NCBI GenBank assembly: GCA_963834945.1
Contig: CAWIDT010000007.1
Location: forward strand, 426,318 to 490,317
Origin: R-RK-3 sp963834945
GTDB taxonomy: Bacteria > Pseudomonadota > Alphaproteobacteria > Rhizobiales > Rhodomicrobiaceae
Direction of reading: 5' to 3'
Length of the DNA: 64,000 nt
Part shown: positions 27,301-36,883 of the stretch, in pieces
How the letters are laid out: every line of letters begins with the position of its first letter
Position numbering within the stretch: the stretch's first letter is position 1
The notes under the pieces: generated by a model
Seen by the model: only the letters and a program-made list of their open reading frames with translations
The model's database searches: none
What the model was told of the DNA's origin: nothing
Translations under genes and position numbers: made by a program

Positions 27301-28772
27301 AAGCGCGTGCTTGTGTTCTCCGACGCGGGCGGCACAGGGCGCAGCTACCACGCCGATCTGGGCGCAAAGAACCAGCGCCGCCGTATCCATTATCTGCTCG
27401 AGGCCGGCTGGCGCGCCGATGCCGCGATCCAAGGGCTGGGACGCTCCAACCGCACCAATCAGAAGCAGCCGCCGGTGTTCCGGCCGGTGACATCGGATGT
27501 GAAGGCCGAGAAGCGCTTTCTCTCGACGATCGCCCGGCGGCTCGACACGCTCGGCGCCATCACCCGCGGCGCGCGGGCGACGGGCGGACAGGGGATGTTC
27601 CGGGCGGAGGACAATCTGGAAAGCGCCTATGCGCGCGCAGCGCTGCGGGATTTTTTCCAGCATCTCCATGCCGGCCAGATCGCAGGCCTGTTCCGCCGCC
27701 GAGTTCGAGGCTGCGACGGGCTTGACGCTCACCCAGGAGGGCGGTGGCTTGAAGGAAGACTTGCCGCCGATTTCCCAGTTCCTCAATCGGATGCTGGCCT
27801 TGAGGATCGATCTGCAAAACCGACTGTTCGAGGTCTTCGAAGCGTTGCTTGAGGATCGCGTTGAGGCGGCAATCGCGGCGGGCATCTACGAGCAAGGCGT
27901 CGAGACGATCACGGCTGAGCGCATGACCGTCGCCGAACGGCGGACGCTGTATACTCACGAGAGCGCGGGCGCCCAAACCAGTCTTGTAACGATCGAGCGG
28001 CGGCAAAAAACCAAAATATTGCACCTTGAGACGGCGCTTGAGCTGGCGGCGGGGATGAATGGAGCACTGCTGGTCAACGCCGTCTCAGGACGGGCGGCGG
28101 TCGCGACTTCGGCACCGGGTCAGCTTGACGCCGACGGGGCCGTCATTGTCCGCCGGCGGCTGCACCGTCCGAAATCCCGCGAGACGATCCCGGCGGAGGC
28201 TTTGGCGCAGTCCGAATGGCGGTCCGCCGACCTGTCCTCGTTCCGCCAAGCCTGGCAGACGGAATTGGAGACGATCCCGCCCTTCACCGACGACATGATC
28301 CATCTCATCACCGGGCTCCTATTGCCGATCTGGGACCGGCTCGGCTGCGGCAAACACGCGCTGCGGGTCTATCGGCTTGAGACCAACGAGGGCGAACGCT
28401 TGATCGGTCGCGTCATTGCAGCCGGAAGCCTTGCCGCAGGTGCTGGATAGCCTTCGGCGCTGGCCTGGAATACCGACGTTGACGCCGGAGGCGACCTTCA
28501 TGGCGATCCTGCGACAGGGCAAAACTCTCAATCTCCAGAGCGATCTCGCTTTACGCCGGTCTCTCAACATGGGCGCGCACCGCATCGAACTGATCGGCTT
28601 TTCCGATAGCGCTGTGCCGCAGCTGAAAGTGCTTGGCCTGACCTCGGAGATCATCGCCTGGAAACTCCGGCTGTTCGTGCCTGCCTGCGAAGCGAATGGA
28701 CCGGCGATTCTGGGGCGGCTTTTCGAGCGCTGGCCGGTTCGCCACTCCTCAGACCAATCGAGTGCTGCTTGA
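24358..28772 (+). pseudogene. Fused N6-type DNA methyltransferase and Strawberry-notch-like helicase (five frame breaks)
   Basis: One gene of about 1,470 codons can be rebuilt across frame changes near 24560, 25580, 26808, 27695 and 28433, most of them single extra bases. The N-terminal half is a class I SAM methyltransferase with motif I VLEPSAGTG (about 24823) and the adenine-type NPPF box (25025-25036). The second half is a superfamily 2 ATPase of the Strawberry-notch group. It has GDGTGAGKGR (Walker A, about 25899), DEAH (26226-26237), SATGATT, and GLGRSNRTNQ (motif VI, about 27434), then a long C-terminal domain. Intact versions are found in rhizobial ICEs between parB and the Toprim gene. 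They may protect or remodel the element's DNA; the exact role is unknown. As written no full protein can be made, but insertion errors could explain this. Confidence 0.8.
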
Positions 28773-28800
28773 TTGGACCTCGGATCAGCGGGGTTTTGTC

Positions 28801-29845
28801 ATGCGCACAACAGCCAGCGACACGGCGCACGCCTTGGCGTGCAGCGCCGAAACAGGTTTGCCGTCATTATCTTTCCAATGGCCGCCGCGTCGGTCGATAT
28901 TGGATCGTCGGCGATGTCTCAAATAGCCCCGGCCGCAGCCTGTTCGTCCGGCTGAATGGTCCCGAATGTGGCACTGGCGCACGTGGCAAATGGATGGACG
29001 CGGCATCAGGCGAGCATGGCGATCTCCTCGATCTCATCCGCCTCACTTCACGTCTCACCTTCTGAGAGACGCCATCAAGGAAGCGCAGCGGTTTCTGGGC
29101 CTCCTGCCGCCACCGATCACTCGATCAATCCCGAGACCACCAACAATTTCCTCGATCTCGACCTCGACGATGGCAAGCCGCATGCCGGCTTTATGCCGGC
29201 GCGCAGCCGCTTATCGGCACGCTGGTGAAGCCTATCTGCGTGCTCGTGGCATCGACAGCGATTTCAGCAGCGCCCACTCCGCTTCCACCCACGCCTCCTC
29301 TATCGACTGGCGGCAAGCTCCCCGATCTTTCCAGGCCTTATCGCCGCCGTCACCGACGCACATGGCTGCATCACCGGCGTGCAGCGTCTGTTTCTTGATC
29401 GCAAACATCCTCGTAAGGCCGATGTCGAAGATCCGCGCCGTTCGCTTTGGGGGAATCTGCTCGGCAATGGCGTGCGATTTGGGAGCACCGATACCGCTCT
29501 TGCCGCCGGTGAGGGCATCGAAACGATGTTGTCGCTGTCACCGGTCATTCCAAATCTGCCCGTCGTCGCGGCATCAAGTGCAGCGCATCTGGCCGCCTTC
29601 AATCTGCCCGCCAATCTCACACGGCTCTATCATCGTCCGGCGACAATGACGCCGCCGGGCGCTGGGCAGCGGCCCGTCTCGAAATCCGCGCTATCGAAAT
29701 GGGCATCCCGTCGATCCTTCATCTCGTCCCTATCCTCAAGGACTTCAACGACGATCTGCGCGAATTTGGGGCCCAAGCCTTAGCCGAACATCTCGCGCTA
29801 CAACTCGCCCCCGACGAGCGGACGAAATTGAGCCCTTCAGCTTGA
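28801..29845 (+). pseudogene. Toprim-domain protein (DUF7146/primase-like), multiple frame breaks
   Basis: Pieces of one protein lie in three frames. The start MRTTASDTAHALA is followed by CRHYLSNGRRVGRYWIVGDV and a gap-ridden middle. The Toprim parts come next: GEGIETMLSLSPV (about 29512) and a DND-A-A-G metal motif read in another frame near 29650, then ILKDFNDDLREFG, ending at 29843-29845. The family resembles the catalytic core of primases and is a fixed companion of the methylase/helicase gene in these ICEs. With at least four breaks it is either a decayed gene or badly called sequence. Confidence 0.65.
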
Positions 29846-30135
29846 ACGATCGTAAAACAGCTCTCCGATGTCGCGCAGTCAGCAATAAGGCCTCCTCGGC
29901 GCCCGTCGCCGTAAGATAAGCGGCCGTGCGGGACGGCGGCTCTGCCCCCAAGCCGGGGACCAGGAGCGTCCCCTAAAGCGCCGCCGCAACGGGCTTGCGC
30001 CCGTTCTCCGCTGCGCTCCGACCAAAACATCACGCCATCCATGGCCCCATCCGGTGCGGCGGCGCTTTGCTTGGCGGCATCCGAGCGCCGTCACGGCCGC
30101 TCATCTTGGCGGCACAACGGCAGAAGGAGACCGCC

Positions 30136-31068
30136 ATGAGCATTGATCTTCGCGACACTACAGATGAGCCGGAACAGCTGTCCGCGACAGCTCGGATTCT
30201 CGATCACCTTCCCTCCACGGTGGGCGTCTTCCCGGTGATCCCGATCCGAGGGCATTGCCCGACGACGACAAGGCGCAAGCCGCCCTGGGCGCCATGTTCG
30301 ATGCGCTCGTTTCGATGATTGCCGGATCACGGCTCGAAGACGATGCGGAATCGCTGCTTTGGCCCGCCGTCAATATCTTCCACGCCGCTTCCATGCGCCT
30401 TCAGCACCATCTCGACGACAATGAACGCGCCCAAAGGCAAAGCCAGATCGAACAGGATGGCTCAGAAATTCGCTCCGTTGACCTCGAACGGCTGATTACT
30501 GTGGGCTGAGGACTTAAGCGAACGGCATGAGGCCTATCTCGCCCTTCGCGATTACGCCGCCACATTGTTCGCCTCGCACACCGGATCGAGCTGGCGACCG
30601 CGTAGCGGGTCGATGACCGCACACAAAACCCTCACTGCCGCCATGATCGATAGCCGCGATTATCTCGCCGCCAAGCGCCGCAAGGAGATCGAACCGCTAC
30701 TGCCGACTGGCACCATGATCGCGGTCGCCGGCGGCATCGACTTCAACGAACACCGCCTGATCTGGAACACGCTCGACAAGGTTCGTGCCAAACATGCCGG
30801 CATGGTTCTCTTGCATGGCGGGGCCTCGAAAGGCGCCGAATACATCGCCTCCCGCTGGGCTGACAACAGGCAGATCCCGCAAATCGTCTTCAAGCCCGAT
30901 TGGACCCGCTTTGGCAAAGCGGCACCGTTCAAGCGCAACGATCAACTCGTGGATAGCATGCCTGCCGGGCTCATCGTCTTTCCCGGCGGAGGTGTCGTCC
31001 AGAATCTTGCCGACAAGGCACGCGTGCGGGGCATCCGCGTTTGGCTCATCGATGACGGCGGCGCGTGA
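30136..31068 (+). pseudogene. DUF2493-domain protein of the ICE (two frame breaks)
   Basis: The gene starts at ATG 30136 (MSIDLRDTTDEPEQLSATAR), shifts near 30240 to the frame with LPDDDKAQAALGAMFDALV, and shifts again near 30507. The conserved part follows with SSWRPRSGSMTAHKTLTAAM, IAVAGGIDFNEHRLIWNTLD and VLLHGGASKGAEYIASRWAD, ending LIDDGGA at 31068. DUF2493 belongs to the Rossmann-like SLOG superfamily, whose members bind nucleotides or nucleotide-derived signals. The glycine-rich LLHGGASKGAE loop is the likely ligand site. It is a standard ICE gene with no proven role. Confidence 0.7.
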
Positions 31069-31412
31069 GCGCCGCGTGACCTTCGTCAATCCTCATCAGC
31101 GCCATGCACATTCTGCACGGTTTTTCGCGGGATTCCGTATCGCCCAACTGAGCACTCAGCGGCGATCCTGGAGAGGGCCAGCGCGAAGCAAAGTGAGACA
31201 AACAAACCTCCGAGATTAACCCGTGCGCCGGGGCATGGCGGGTTTTGGCCCGGCGCGAGCCCACCATCAAGCCCCAGCCCGCCCCGATCGCAAGGCCAGC
31301 CAAGCGCTAGAGGCCTCCGACCGTGTCGGGGCCTGATCGCGGGCTCCGACGCGCCGGGCCGTGCCGCCTCCGCCCCCGGCTTCGCGGGGGTATCATTTGG
31401 AGGAAAGTTTCC
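31069..31412. other. Intergenic stretch, no gene supported
   Basis: About 340 bases between the DUF2493 and DUF2958 genes. Open frames here on both strands are short or run into neighbours in the wrong frame. A good ribosome site (GGAGGAAAG) lies at its right end and belongs to the next gene. Confidence 0.5.
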
Positions 31413-31757
31413 ATGTCTCTCATCACCGCAAACCAGCGCCGCCTGCTTCTCCTGAACGGCATCGCCGCCGAACGCGATCCCCAATTCGATCCGTTCCCGG
31501 TGGTCAAGCTCACGGCCCATTGGAATGGCACGCTCTGGCTGCTGACCGAAATGGCGCCTGATGATCCGACAGGCTGTTCGGCCTGAAAACCATTGATGAC
31601 GGCTCGCCGGAGCTTGCCTATTTCCGCCGGCAGTCTCGAAAGCCTCGCTGGGCCGGATGGCGAGCGTGTCGTTTCCGATGAGGCCTTCCTCGCCGATAAG
31701 ACCTTGTCCGCCTATATCGAAGAGGCTCTCTATCGAAACTATCCACCCAAGCCGTAA
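31413..31757 (+). CDS. DUF2958-domain protein (frame broken near 31578 and 31630)
   Basis: A small protein of about 114 residues. GGAGGAAAG precedes the ATG. It starts MSLITANQRRLLLLNG, continues FDPFPVVKLTAHWNGTLWLL, then reads on in other frames with DGSPELAYFR and LAGPDGERVVSDEAFLADK, ending YIEEALYRNYPPKP. The family is a regular passenger of alphaproteobacterial ICEs and plasmids and has no known activity. The two breaks are short indels. Confidence 0.7.
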
Positions 31758-32532
31758 GCGCGACTGGCCGCCGGGAACACCCGGCGGCTTTATACATGGC
31801 GGCACATCTGCGCGCGACATTCAGAGATTGCCGAAACGTCGCAACAGGACGGCGGAAGATTTTGATGGAATGCCCGTGACTTTGCCAAACCGAACCACAA
31901 GATCAAAATCGCGCAAACCCCTCCTCCGAAAGCGCCGGCCATCAGCCTCCTTTGACGGTCACGATCAGGCAGTTTGCCGTTGCCACGCAAGGATACCGGC
32001 GGGAGGCTCTGTGAATGGCTTGACGCGTTGCACACCGCCCCGAATTGCGGGTGTCGACCACGATCATCGGCTTGGGTGTGATGCGGATAGCAGTCCTCGC
32101 ATTGTCGCTTCGCTGCGGTGGGATCTCCGTCGGGCGAGCCTCAAGCATCGTGCCGCCGACGTCGCTCCGATAGACTTCCGTGCCGAATGCCAAGGTGTCC
32201 TCCTCGCAATCGGTGGCCGCATTCGGCCGATGCGGGCCGGGTGCGATGGGCAATGTGGAGCCAACACCGGCTGCGCCTCGATCGTCTATGCCGCAACGGC
32301 GGCCTCCGGCTTTCTTCCCCTGGCGCAAAGTGAAAAGCGCCATTCCTCGCGGAAAACAAGAAAACCCTCGTGCCTGCCGTTCTCCGCTGCGCTGCGACCC
32401 TAAGGATCACCCCATGCCGCAAGCGCCATGGGGACCCCGACGGGTGCGGTCCGATCGTCTTGGCTCCTGAGACATGCCATCGCGGCCCGCGATCGGCGCG
32501 GACGCGAAATCAACCGATAAGGAGAAATGACC
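31758..32532. other. Degenerate region with no clear gene
   Basis: About 775 bases. On the plus strand a peptide LTVTIRQFAVATQGYRREAL (about 31949-32010) looks like part of a real but broken small protein, continued in another frame by CEWLDALHTAPNCG. A 133-codon minus-strand frame at 31942-32343 (ending VATANCLIVTVKGG) has no ribosome site and no family I recognise; I do not support it. A ribosome site for the DUF736 gene lies at the right end. Confidence 0.4.
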
Positions 32533-32842
32533 ATGGCAATCATCGGCAGCTTCACGAAGTCGGGCGACGGCTTTACCGGCACGATCAAGACCTTGAGCCT
32601 CAAGGCCAAGGCCGAGATCAAGCCCGCCGAAAAACCGAGCGACAAGGCCCCGGCTTACCGCGTCTTTTCCAACCAAGTCGAGATCGGCGCGGTCTGGAAG
32701 AAGACCTCGAAGGAGGGCCGCAGACTATCTCTCGGTCAAGCTTGACGATCCGAGCTGGCCGCAGCCGGTCTACGCCTCGCTCATCGAGGCCGAAGACGGC
32801 AAGAGCCTCAACCTTCTCTGGTCCCGCCCCAACGGCGACTGA
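32533..32842 (+). CDS. DUF736-domain protein (one frameshift)
   Basis: The conserved small ICE protein. It starts MAIIGSFTKSGDGFTGTIKT, includes VEIGAVWKKTSKEGR, and after an extra A near 32724 continues DYLSVKLDDPSWPQPVYASL, ending LLWSRPNGD. The reconstructed length of 102 residues is normal. The ATG at 32533 fits the AAGGAG site better than the one at 32527. DUF736 proteins often stand near the start of ICE gene sets; their role is unknown. A strong terminator follows eight bases after the stop. Confidence 0.8.
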
Positions 32843-32849
32843 TGGCCGG

Positions 32850-32880
32850 CGCCCCGTTCTTCGGAACGGGGCGTTTTTTT
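32850..32880 (+). terminator. Rho-independent terminator
   Basis: A perfect 10-bp stem, CGCCCCGTTC facing GAACGGGGCG, with a TTCG tetraloop and seven T's. It closes the plus-strand ICE gene block and separates it from the minus-strand helicase gene that ends at 32949. Confidence 0.92.
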
Positions 32881-32948
32881 GCGCTGAAAAAGAGAAGAAT
32901 ATGAGGAGATCATCGGGGCGGCTGAAGATATGTTGAAAAGCGCTTGGT

Positions 32949-34779
32949 TCAGCGCAGCTCAGCTTCGGAGCGAACGTCAAAGTTGGAATTGAGTTCTTCG
33001 ATATAGGCCGAGTGCCCAGAATGCAGGATCACCAGCATGTCCTCCGCCCGCGTCATGGCGACATAGAGCAGACTGCGGTCAGCGCCATTCGCACGGGTTT
33101 TGAATTGCGATGGAAGCGCGCCTGCCCAAAGCAGCACGACAATCCGAAATTGCAGTCCGCGCGAGCCCGCCATTGTAAGCATCTTTATGCTATCGGCCCA
33201 CAGCGTCCCACGCGGTGTTTTGCGATCCAGCACAACCGCCGGCGCAAAACTGTTCAAGCGCTCGCAAAGCTTGTGCAAGGCGGCATCCGGCTGCTGCCAG
33301 GGATAGAGAATGGCGACATCACTTGCCCTGACACGCTGCCGGCGTCCGTTTATTTCGATGCCGCCGCGTAGCCAGGTTTCGATCAGGGCGGCGGCGTAGT
33401 GACATTCGTCGGCGGCGCTGTCCAGGCGGACAACAAGGGGCTCAGGTCCGTTCCGAATGGCGGCGTCCGGATCGACGGGCACCGCAAGAACACCGGTCTC
33501 GTATGTGCTGGCGCCAGAGGGCTTGCGGGCAAACAGCCGCGCGGCTCGCAAAATCTCGGCGGTGTTCCGATAGTTGCGGTCGAGGTCGAACGCTTTGTTG
33601 ATCGTTCGCCCCGCGGCGTGAACACCCGCGTCCTTCCAGCTAAATGTGCGTGCACGATAGAGGGATTGGCTGCCGTCGCCGACGATCAGCAGATCGCCGG
33701 TCTCCGGCTCATGCAAGGCGAGCTTGGCACATTGAAACCACGGGCAAGGCCAGTCCTGCGCCTCGTCGATCAAGACCGCATCGAACCGGCCGCGATCCCC
33801 CGCACCGCTTTGCAATTTGACCAGCAGACGTTCGCCGAATGCGTCGTCACTCTCCTCGGGTGAAAACTCGATGCCATTTCTGCGTCCCCATCCGTGGAAG
33901 GTCAGGACCTTGACCTTTCCACAGTTCCTCAACGACATCGCCAGATGGGACGCAAGCAGCCGGTTGTAACAGAGCATTAGAATGCGCTTTTCCGGATCCT
34001 CGGAGAGGAGCTTGGCGCGTGCGATGAGCAGCACGGTCTTGCCAGACCCCGCCACGCCATAAACGATGCGATGCCCGGCTCCTATAGCCCTGGCATTGCG
34101 TTCCTGCCGCAGATCAAGGACAGCAAGGTCCGTGTCCGTTTCCTTGATGACGATGTTCGGATGGATAACGCTGCGCAAGACATCAACCTGCGATGGCGTC
34201 ATTTTAGGAAATGGCCACCAGGGCTCGAAATATGATTTCAGTTTCGCCGCCAGCGCCTCCGCTCCGAGCGCTTCCCAATCGCCGAGTTCGTCCCTGGTAA
34301 TGCAGCTGCCGCGCGGAAAAACATCCCCCAGCCCTCTCACTGAAGCCTCGAGCTGACTTCTGGTGATATTGCTGAGCACGGCAACATGGCAGAATGGAAA
34401 AGCGAAGCGGTTTGCGTACTGGCCGTCCGCTCGCATGAGCGTCGACGTTTTTCGGTGCTTACGGCATTCGTCCATCAGCCGATACATATAGTCCCGCGCC
34501 TGCCGGCTTGGATGTGCCTCAACCGCTTCCTTGCCGGAGCGATTTACGACAACCGAATGTCGAGTCCGCGCTGACAAGTTCAGATAACCGCCAGCCTTTT
34601 ACCTCGATCACCAGCAAACCAACCTCGGGCAGGATGACAATAATATCGGGATACCGCCGCCGCACCACCGGCTCGTAATAGACAAGGCAATCGGCGGCAA
34701 GTTGCGCCAAAGCCTGAAAAACGCGCTTCTCGCCCTCGGGCTTGCCCGCGGGCAACCTGCCAGGGATCATCTGTGCCAT
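32949..34779 (-). CDS. NERD-domain UvrD/Rep-like DNA helicase (one frameshift near its start)
   Basis: About 609 codons. The N-terminal NERD (nuclease-related) domain shows GEKRVFQALAQL, YYEPVVRRRYPDIIVILPE and the EVKGWR core. An extra base near 34570 moves the rest to another frame, which holds a full superfamily 1 helicase: Walker A VAGSGKTVLL, IDEAQDW (Walker B), GDGSQSLY, DLDRNYRNTAEIL and AMTRAEDMLVI. GGAG precedes the ATG at 34779. It is the last gene of a four-gene minus-strand operon with the OLD nuclease and UvrD genes. The NERD fold is related to nucleases that cut DNA, so a helicase-nuclease role in defence is plausible. Confidence 0.82.
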
Positions 34780-34791
34780 GGCCAGGCTCCA

Positions 34792-35001
34792 CTATCTCCG
34801 ATGCCCAGATATACAACGACGCCGGCGCTTTACAGCGCGAGATTTCGAGAGCGGCAAGCGCCTATCACGCTTGCTCATGCCCTCGGCCTCCGCCGCCATG
34901 ATCAGGCCGGCTTCGAGCGCGACGCTAGGCATGACCTGGTGGGTGCAGCGGTCCTTGGGCGCCCCAGCGATCCGAAGTGCAAGATTGCTTGCGCCGCTCA
35001 T
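34792..35001 (-). CDS. Small basic hypothetical protein in the OLD/UvrD operon
   Basis: A 69-codon frame whose ATG (35001-34999) overlaps the stop of the UvrD gene by four bases (ATGA). Its stop lies 12 bases before the NERD-helicase start, so it fills the gap exactly. The N-terminal half is mildly hydrophobic (NLALRIAGAP, MPSVALEAGLIMAAEAEGM), and the C-terminal half is strongly basic (KSRAVKRRRRCISGHRR). I do not recognise it. It could bind nucleic acid or the neighbouring nuclease. A chance frame is possible because it is short. Confidence 0.5.
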   Translation of the reverse strand: MSGASNLALRIAGAPKDRCTHQVMPSVALEAGLIMAAEAEGMSKRDRRLPLSKSRAVKRRRRCISGHRR

Positions 35002-36881
35002 ATGGCGATCTCCGGGACGCCGGCGTCGGTCAGCAGTTGAAAGAGGTCCGATACCCGACGGCGCTGGCCACGTCCCTGGCAGAACGCGAAGATCGCCCTC
35101 TGCTTCGCGCGCGACAACGCCACAAAGAACGTCGCTAGACCCTCGGGATTCCCTGGCGTGTGGCTCCACCAAGCCTGATCGTCCAAACCGACGAAGATGA
35201 CCGTGTCGTACTCAAGGCCTTTGCTCTTATGGACGGTCATCAACGGAATTTGTGCGACGCCTTCGAGTGCGTCGAGACATGCCGACCAGCTCGCGGCCCC
35301 AGCAGCGGACGCCGCCAGGTGCAGCCCAAACGCTTCGACCATGATGGCTAGCAACTCTCCCGTTCCATACTCAAGAAAGGTTCGGGCTACCGCACCCAGA
35401 TCGAGAAATCCGAAGAGACGACCAGCTATGCCCTGGCTGTTCTCCACCGTCGGCGCGACGCGCGCCATTTCTGTTCGAAGATCCCCCAGGAACACGGTGA
35501 GTTCCGCTTCGACCTTGTGACAAGCCAGCTCATCGTCGGGATCGACCGCGCGCAAGCTTAGGATCGCGTTCGACGCCAGCCGCCACGCGTCGGGCGCGCG
35601 CCGGAGCGCTCCCAGGCGGAGTAGCGCGATCGCGATGCGGGCGAGTTCGTCAGCCAACAAATCCTGCAGCGTGGTGCGGCCAAGCGTATGACTTTCATTT
35701 CGGAGCCGCAAGCCCACCTGGGCTAGCGGCTCCGAAAGCTCTGCTTCGTAGTCGTCCGACTTCTGTCGAACAAGTAAAGCGTAGTCGCGCGGTGACCGAC
35801 CGCGACGCGCCATGTCCTCGGCAAGCCATCGGGTGAGATATTCGGCTTCGCCATCTCGCGTTTGACTGTTCCAGACCTGGGCGACATCTCCGTCCACGAG
35901 CTGAGCCGCTTGCGCCACGCCTGCGATCGCGTTCGCGTCCAGTGCGCGGGCGACCACATGCTGAATCCGCACGAGGCCCGGCGACGACCGAAAGTTGAAG
36001 GCCAGAGGGATCCGGACGGCGCCGAAATCCGCCTCGAAACGCTGAAACGCGTCGAGCCGCGCGCCGGCCCACGCCATAATCCGCTGCTTGTCGTCTCCCA
36101 CTGCGGTCACGGCCGTCCGCCCGTCGGCGAAAGCCGACAAGAGGAAATCGTACTGCGCGTAGGTCGTGTCCTGGAATTCGTCGACGAAGACGAAGGGATA
36201 CGTCGCCCGCAGTGCACGCCGAATGTGCGGGTTCGCCCTCAACAACAGCTCGGCCAGGCGGTTGAGGCCGACGAAAGTGAGCGACGCGCGCGCCCGCTCC
36301 CGGATTTGGCCGTGCCACCAACGATCGATAGCATGCTCCTCGCCAGACTGCGGCTCGGCGCGAATTAGCGGCAGGCGGTAACCACCTACATGTCGCGACT
36401 CGAAATCTCCTACGGCCAAGCCCACAATCGCGGCCCGCCATTGCGGCGGGGCGCCGAGTCGCGTCTGCTCGAGGAATCCTTCAACCTGTCGCCGTGTCGG
36501 GAACGCGATATCGTAAGGCCGACCTGGGCGCCAATCGGGCGGGATCGCGGTGGTGAAGCGGTCGACCAAGCCCTTGGTGAAGGCGTCAAATGTGAGCGAG
36601 ACGAAGCGGTCCGCCAACTCGCGAGGACACCGCTGCCGCACTCGCGCTGCGAGATTGTTGGCCGCATCGCTCTTGAACGAAATGGCGAGAACCCGATAGG
36701 GCGGCGGACAAGCGCCTGTCTCGAGCAGATAAACCGCACGCTGCGCCAAGAACTCGGTCTTGCCGGCGCCGGGACCGGCAACAACACAGGCGCAGCCGGC
36801 CTGACGGAGCGCACGCCAAGCCTGGGGTTCGAGGTTCTCGATCCCTCCCGGTCGCCAGTCGTCCGGCCGAACGCGCGGCAT
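34998..36881 (-). CDS. UvrD-like helicase (GajB-like partner of the OLD nuclease)
   Basis: A 627-residue superfamily 1A helicase. Starting at ATG 36881 it reads MPRVRPDDWRPGG, then LRQAGCACVVAGPGAGKTEF (Walker A), VDEFQDTTYAQYDFL (Walker B), GDDKQRIMAWAGA, LAFNFRSSPGLVRIQ, and the late motif MTVHKSKGLEYDTVIFVGLD. The frame is open upstream to 37247, but that part overlaps the nuclease gene. Only two bases separate the nuclease stop from this start. An OLD-family nuclease directly followed by a UvrD helicase is the Gabija arrangement (GajA-GajB), an anti-phage system. It is somewhat longer than typical GajB. Confidence 0.85.
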   Translation of the reverse strand: MPRVRPDDWRPGGIENLEPQAWRALRQAGCACVVAGPGAGKTEFLAQRAVYLLETGACPPPYRVLAISFKSDAANNLAARVRQRCPRELADRFVSLTFDAFTKGLVDRFTTAIPPDWRPGRPYDIAFPTRRQVEGFLEQTRLGAPPQWRAAIVGLAVGDFESRHVGGYRLPLIRAEPQSGEEHAIDRWWHGQIRERARASLTFVGLNRLAELLLRANPHIRRALRATYPFVFVDEFQDTTYAQYDFLLSAFADGRTAVTAVGDDKQRIMAWAGARLDAFQRFEADFGAVRIPLAFNFRSSPGLVRIQHVVARALDANAIAGVAQAAQLVDGDVAQVWNSQTRDGEAEYLTRWLAEDMARRGRSPRDYALLVRQKSDDYEAELSEPLAQVGLRLRNESHTLGRTTLQDLLADELARIAIALLRLGALRRAPDAWRLASNAILSLRAVDPDDELACHKVEAELTVFLGDLRTEMARVAPTVENSQGIAGRLFGFLDLGAVARTFLEYGTGELLAIMVEAFGLHLAASAAGAASWSACLDALEGVAQIPLMTVHKSKGLEYDTVIFVGLDDQAWWSHTPGNPEGLATFFVALSRAKQRAIFAFCQGRGQRRRVSDLFQLLTDAGVPEIAI

Positions 36882-36883
36882 GA

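Noticed and set aside
24358..28772. Five separate proteins (methylase, helicase N-part, helicase C-part and others)
   Set aside because: Conserved motifs run on in order across each frame change, and adding or removing one base restores a single chain as in known ICEs.
31942..32343. 133-codon minus-strand hypothetical gene
   Set aside because: No ribosome site, no recognisable family, and plus-strand remnants overlap it.
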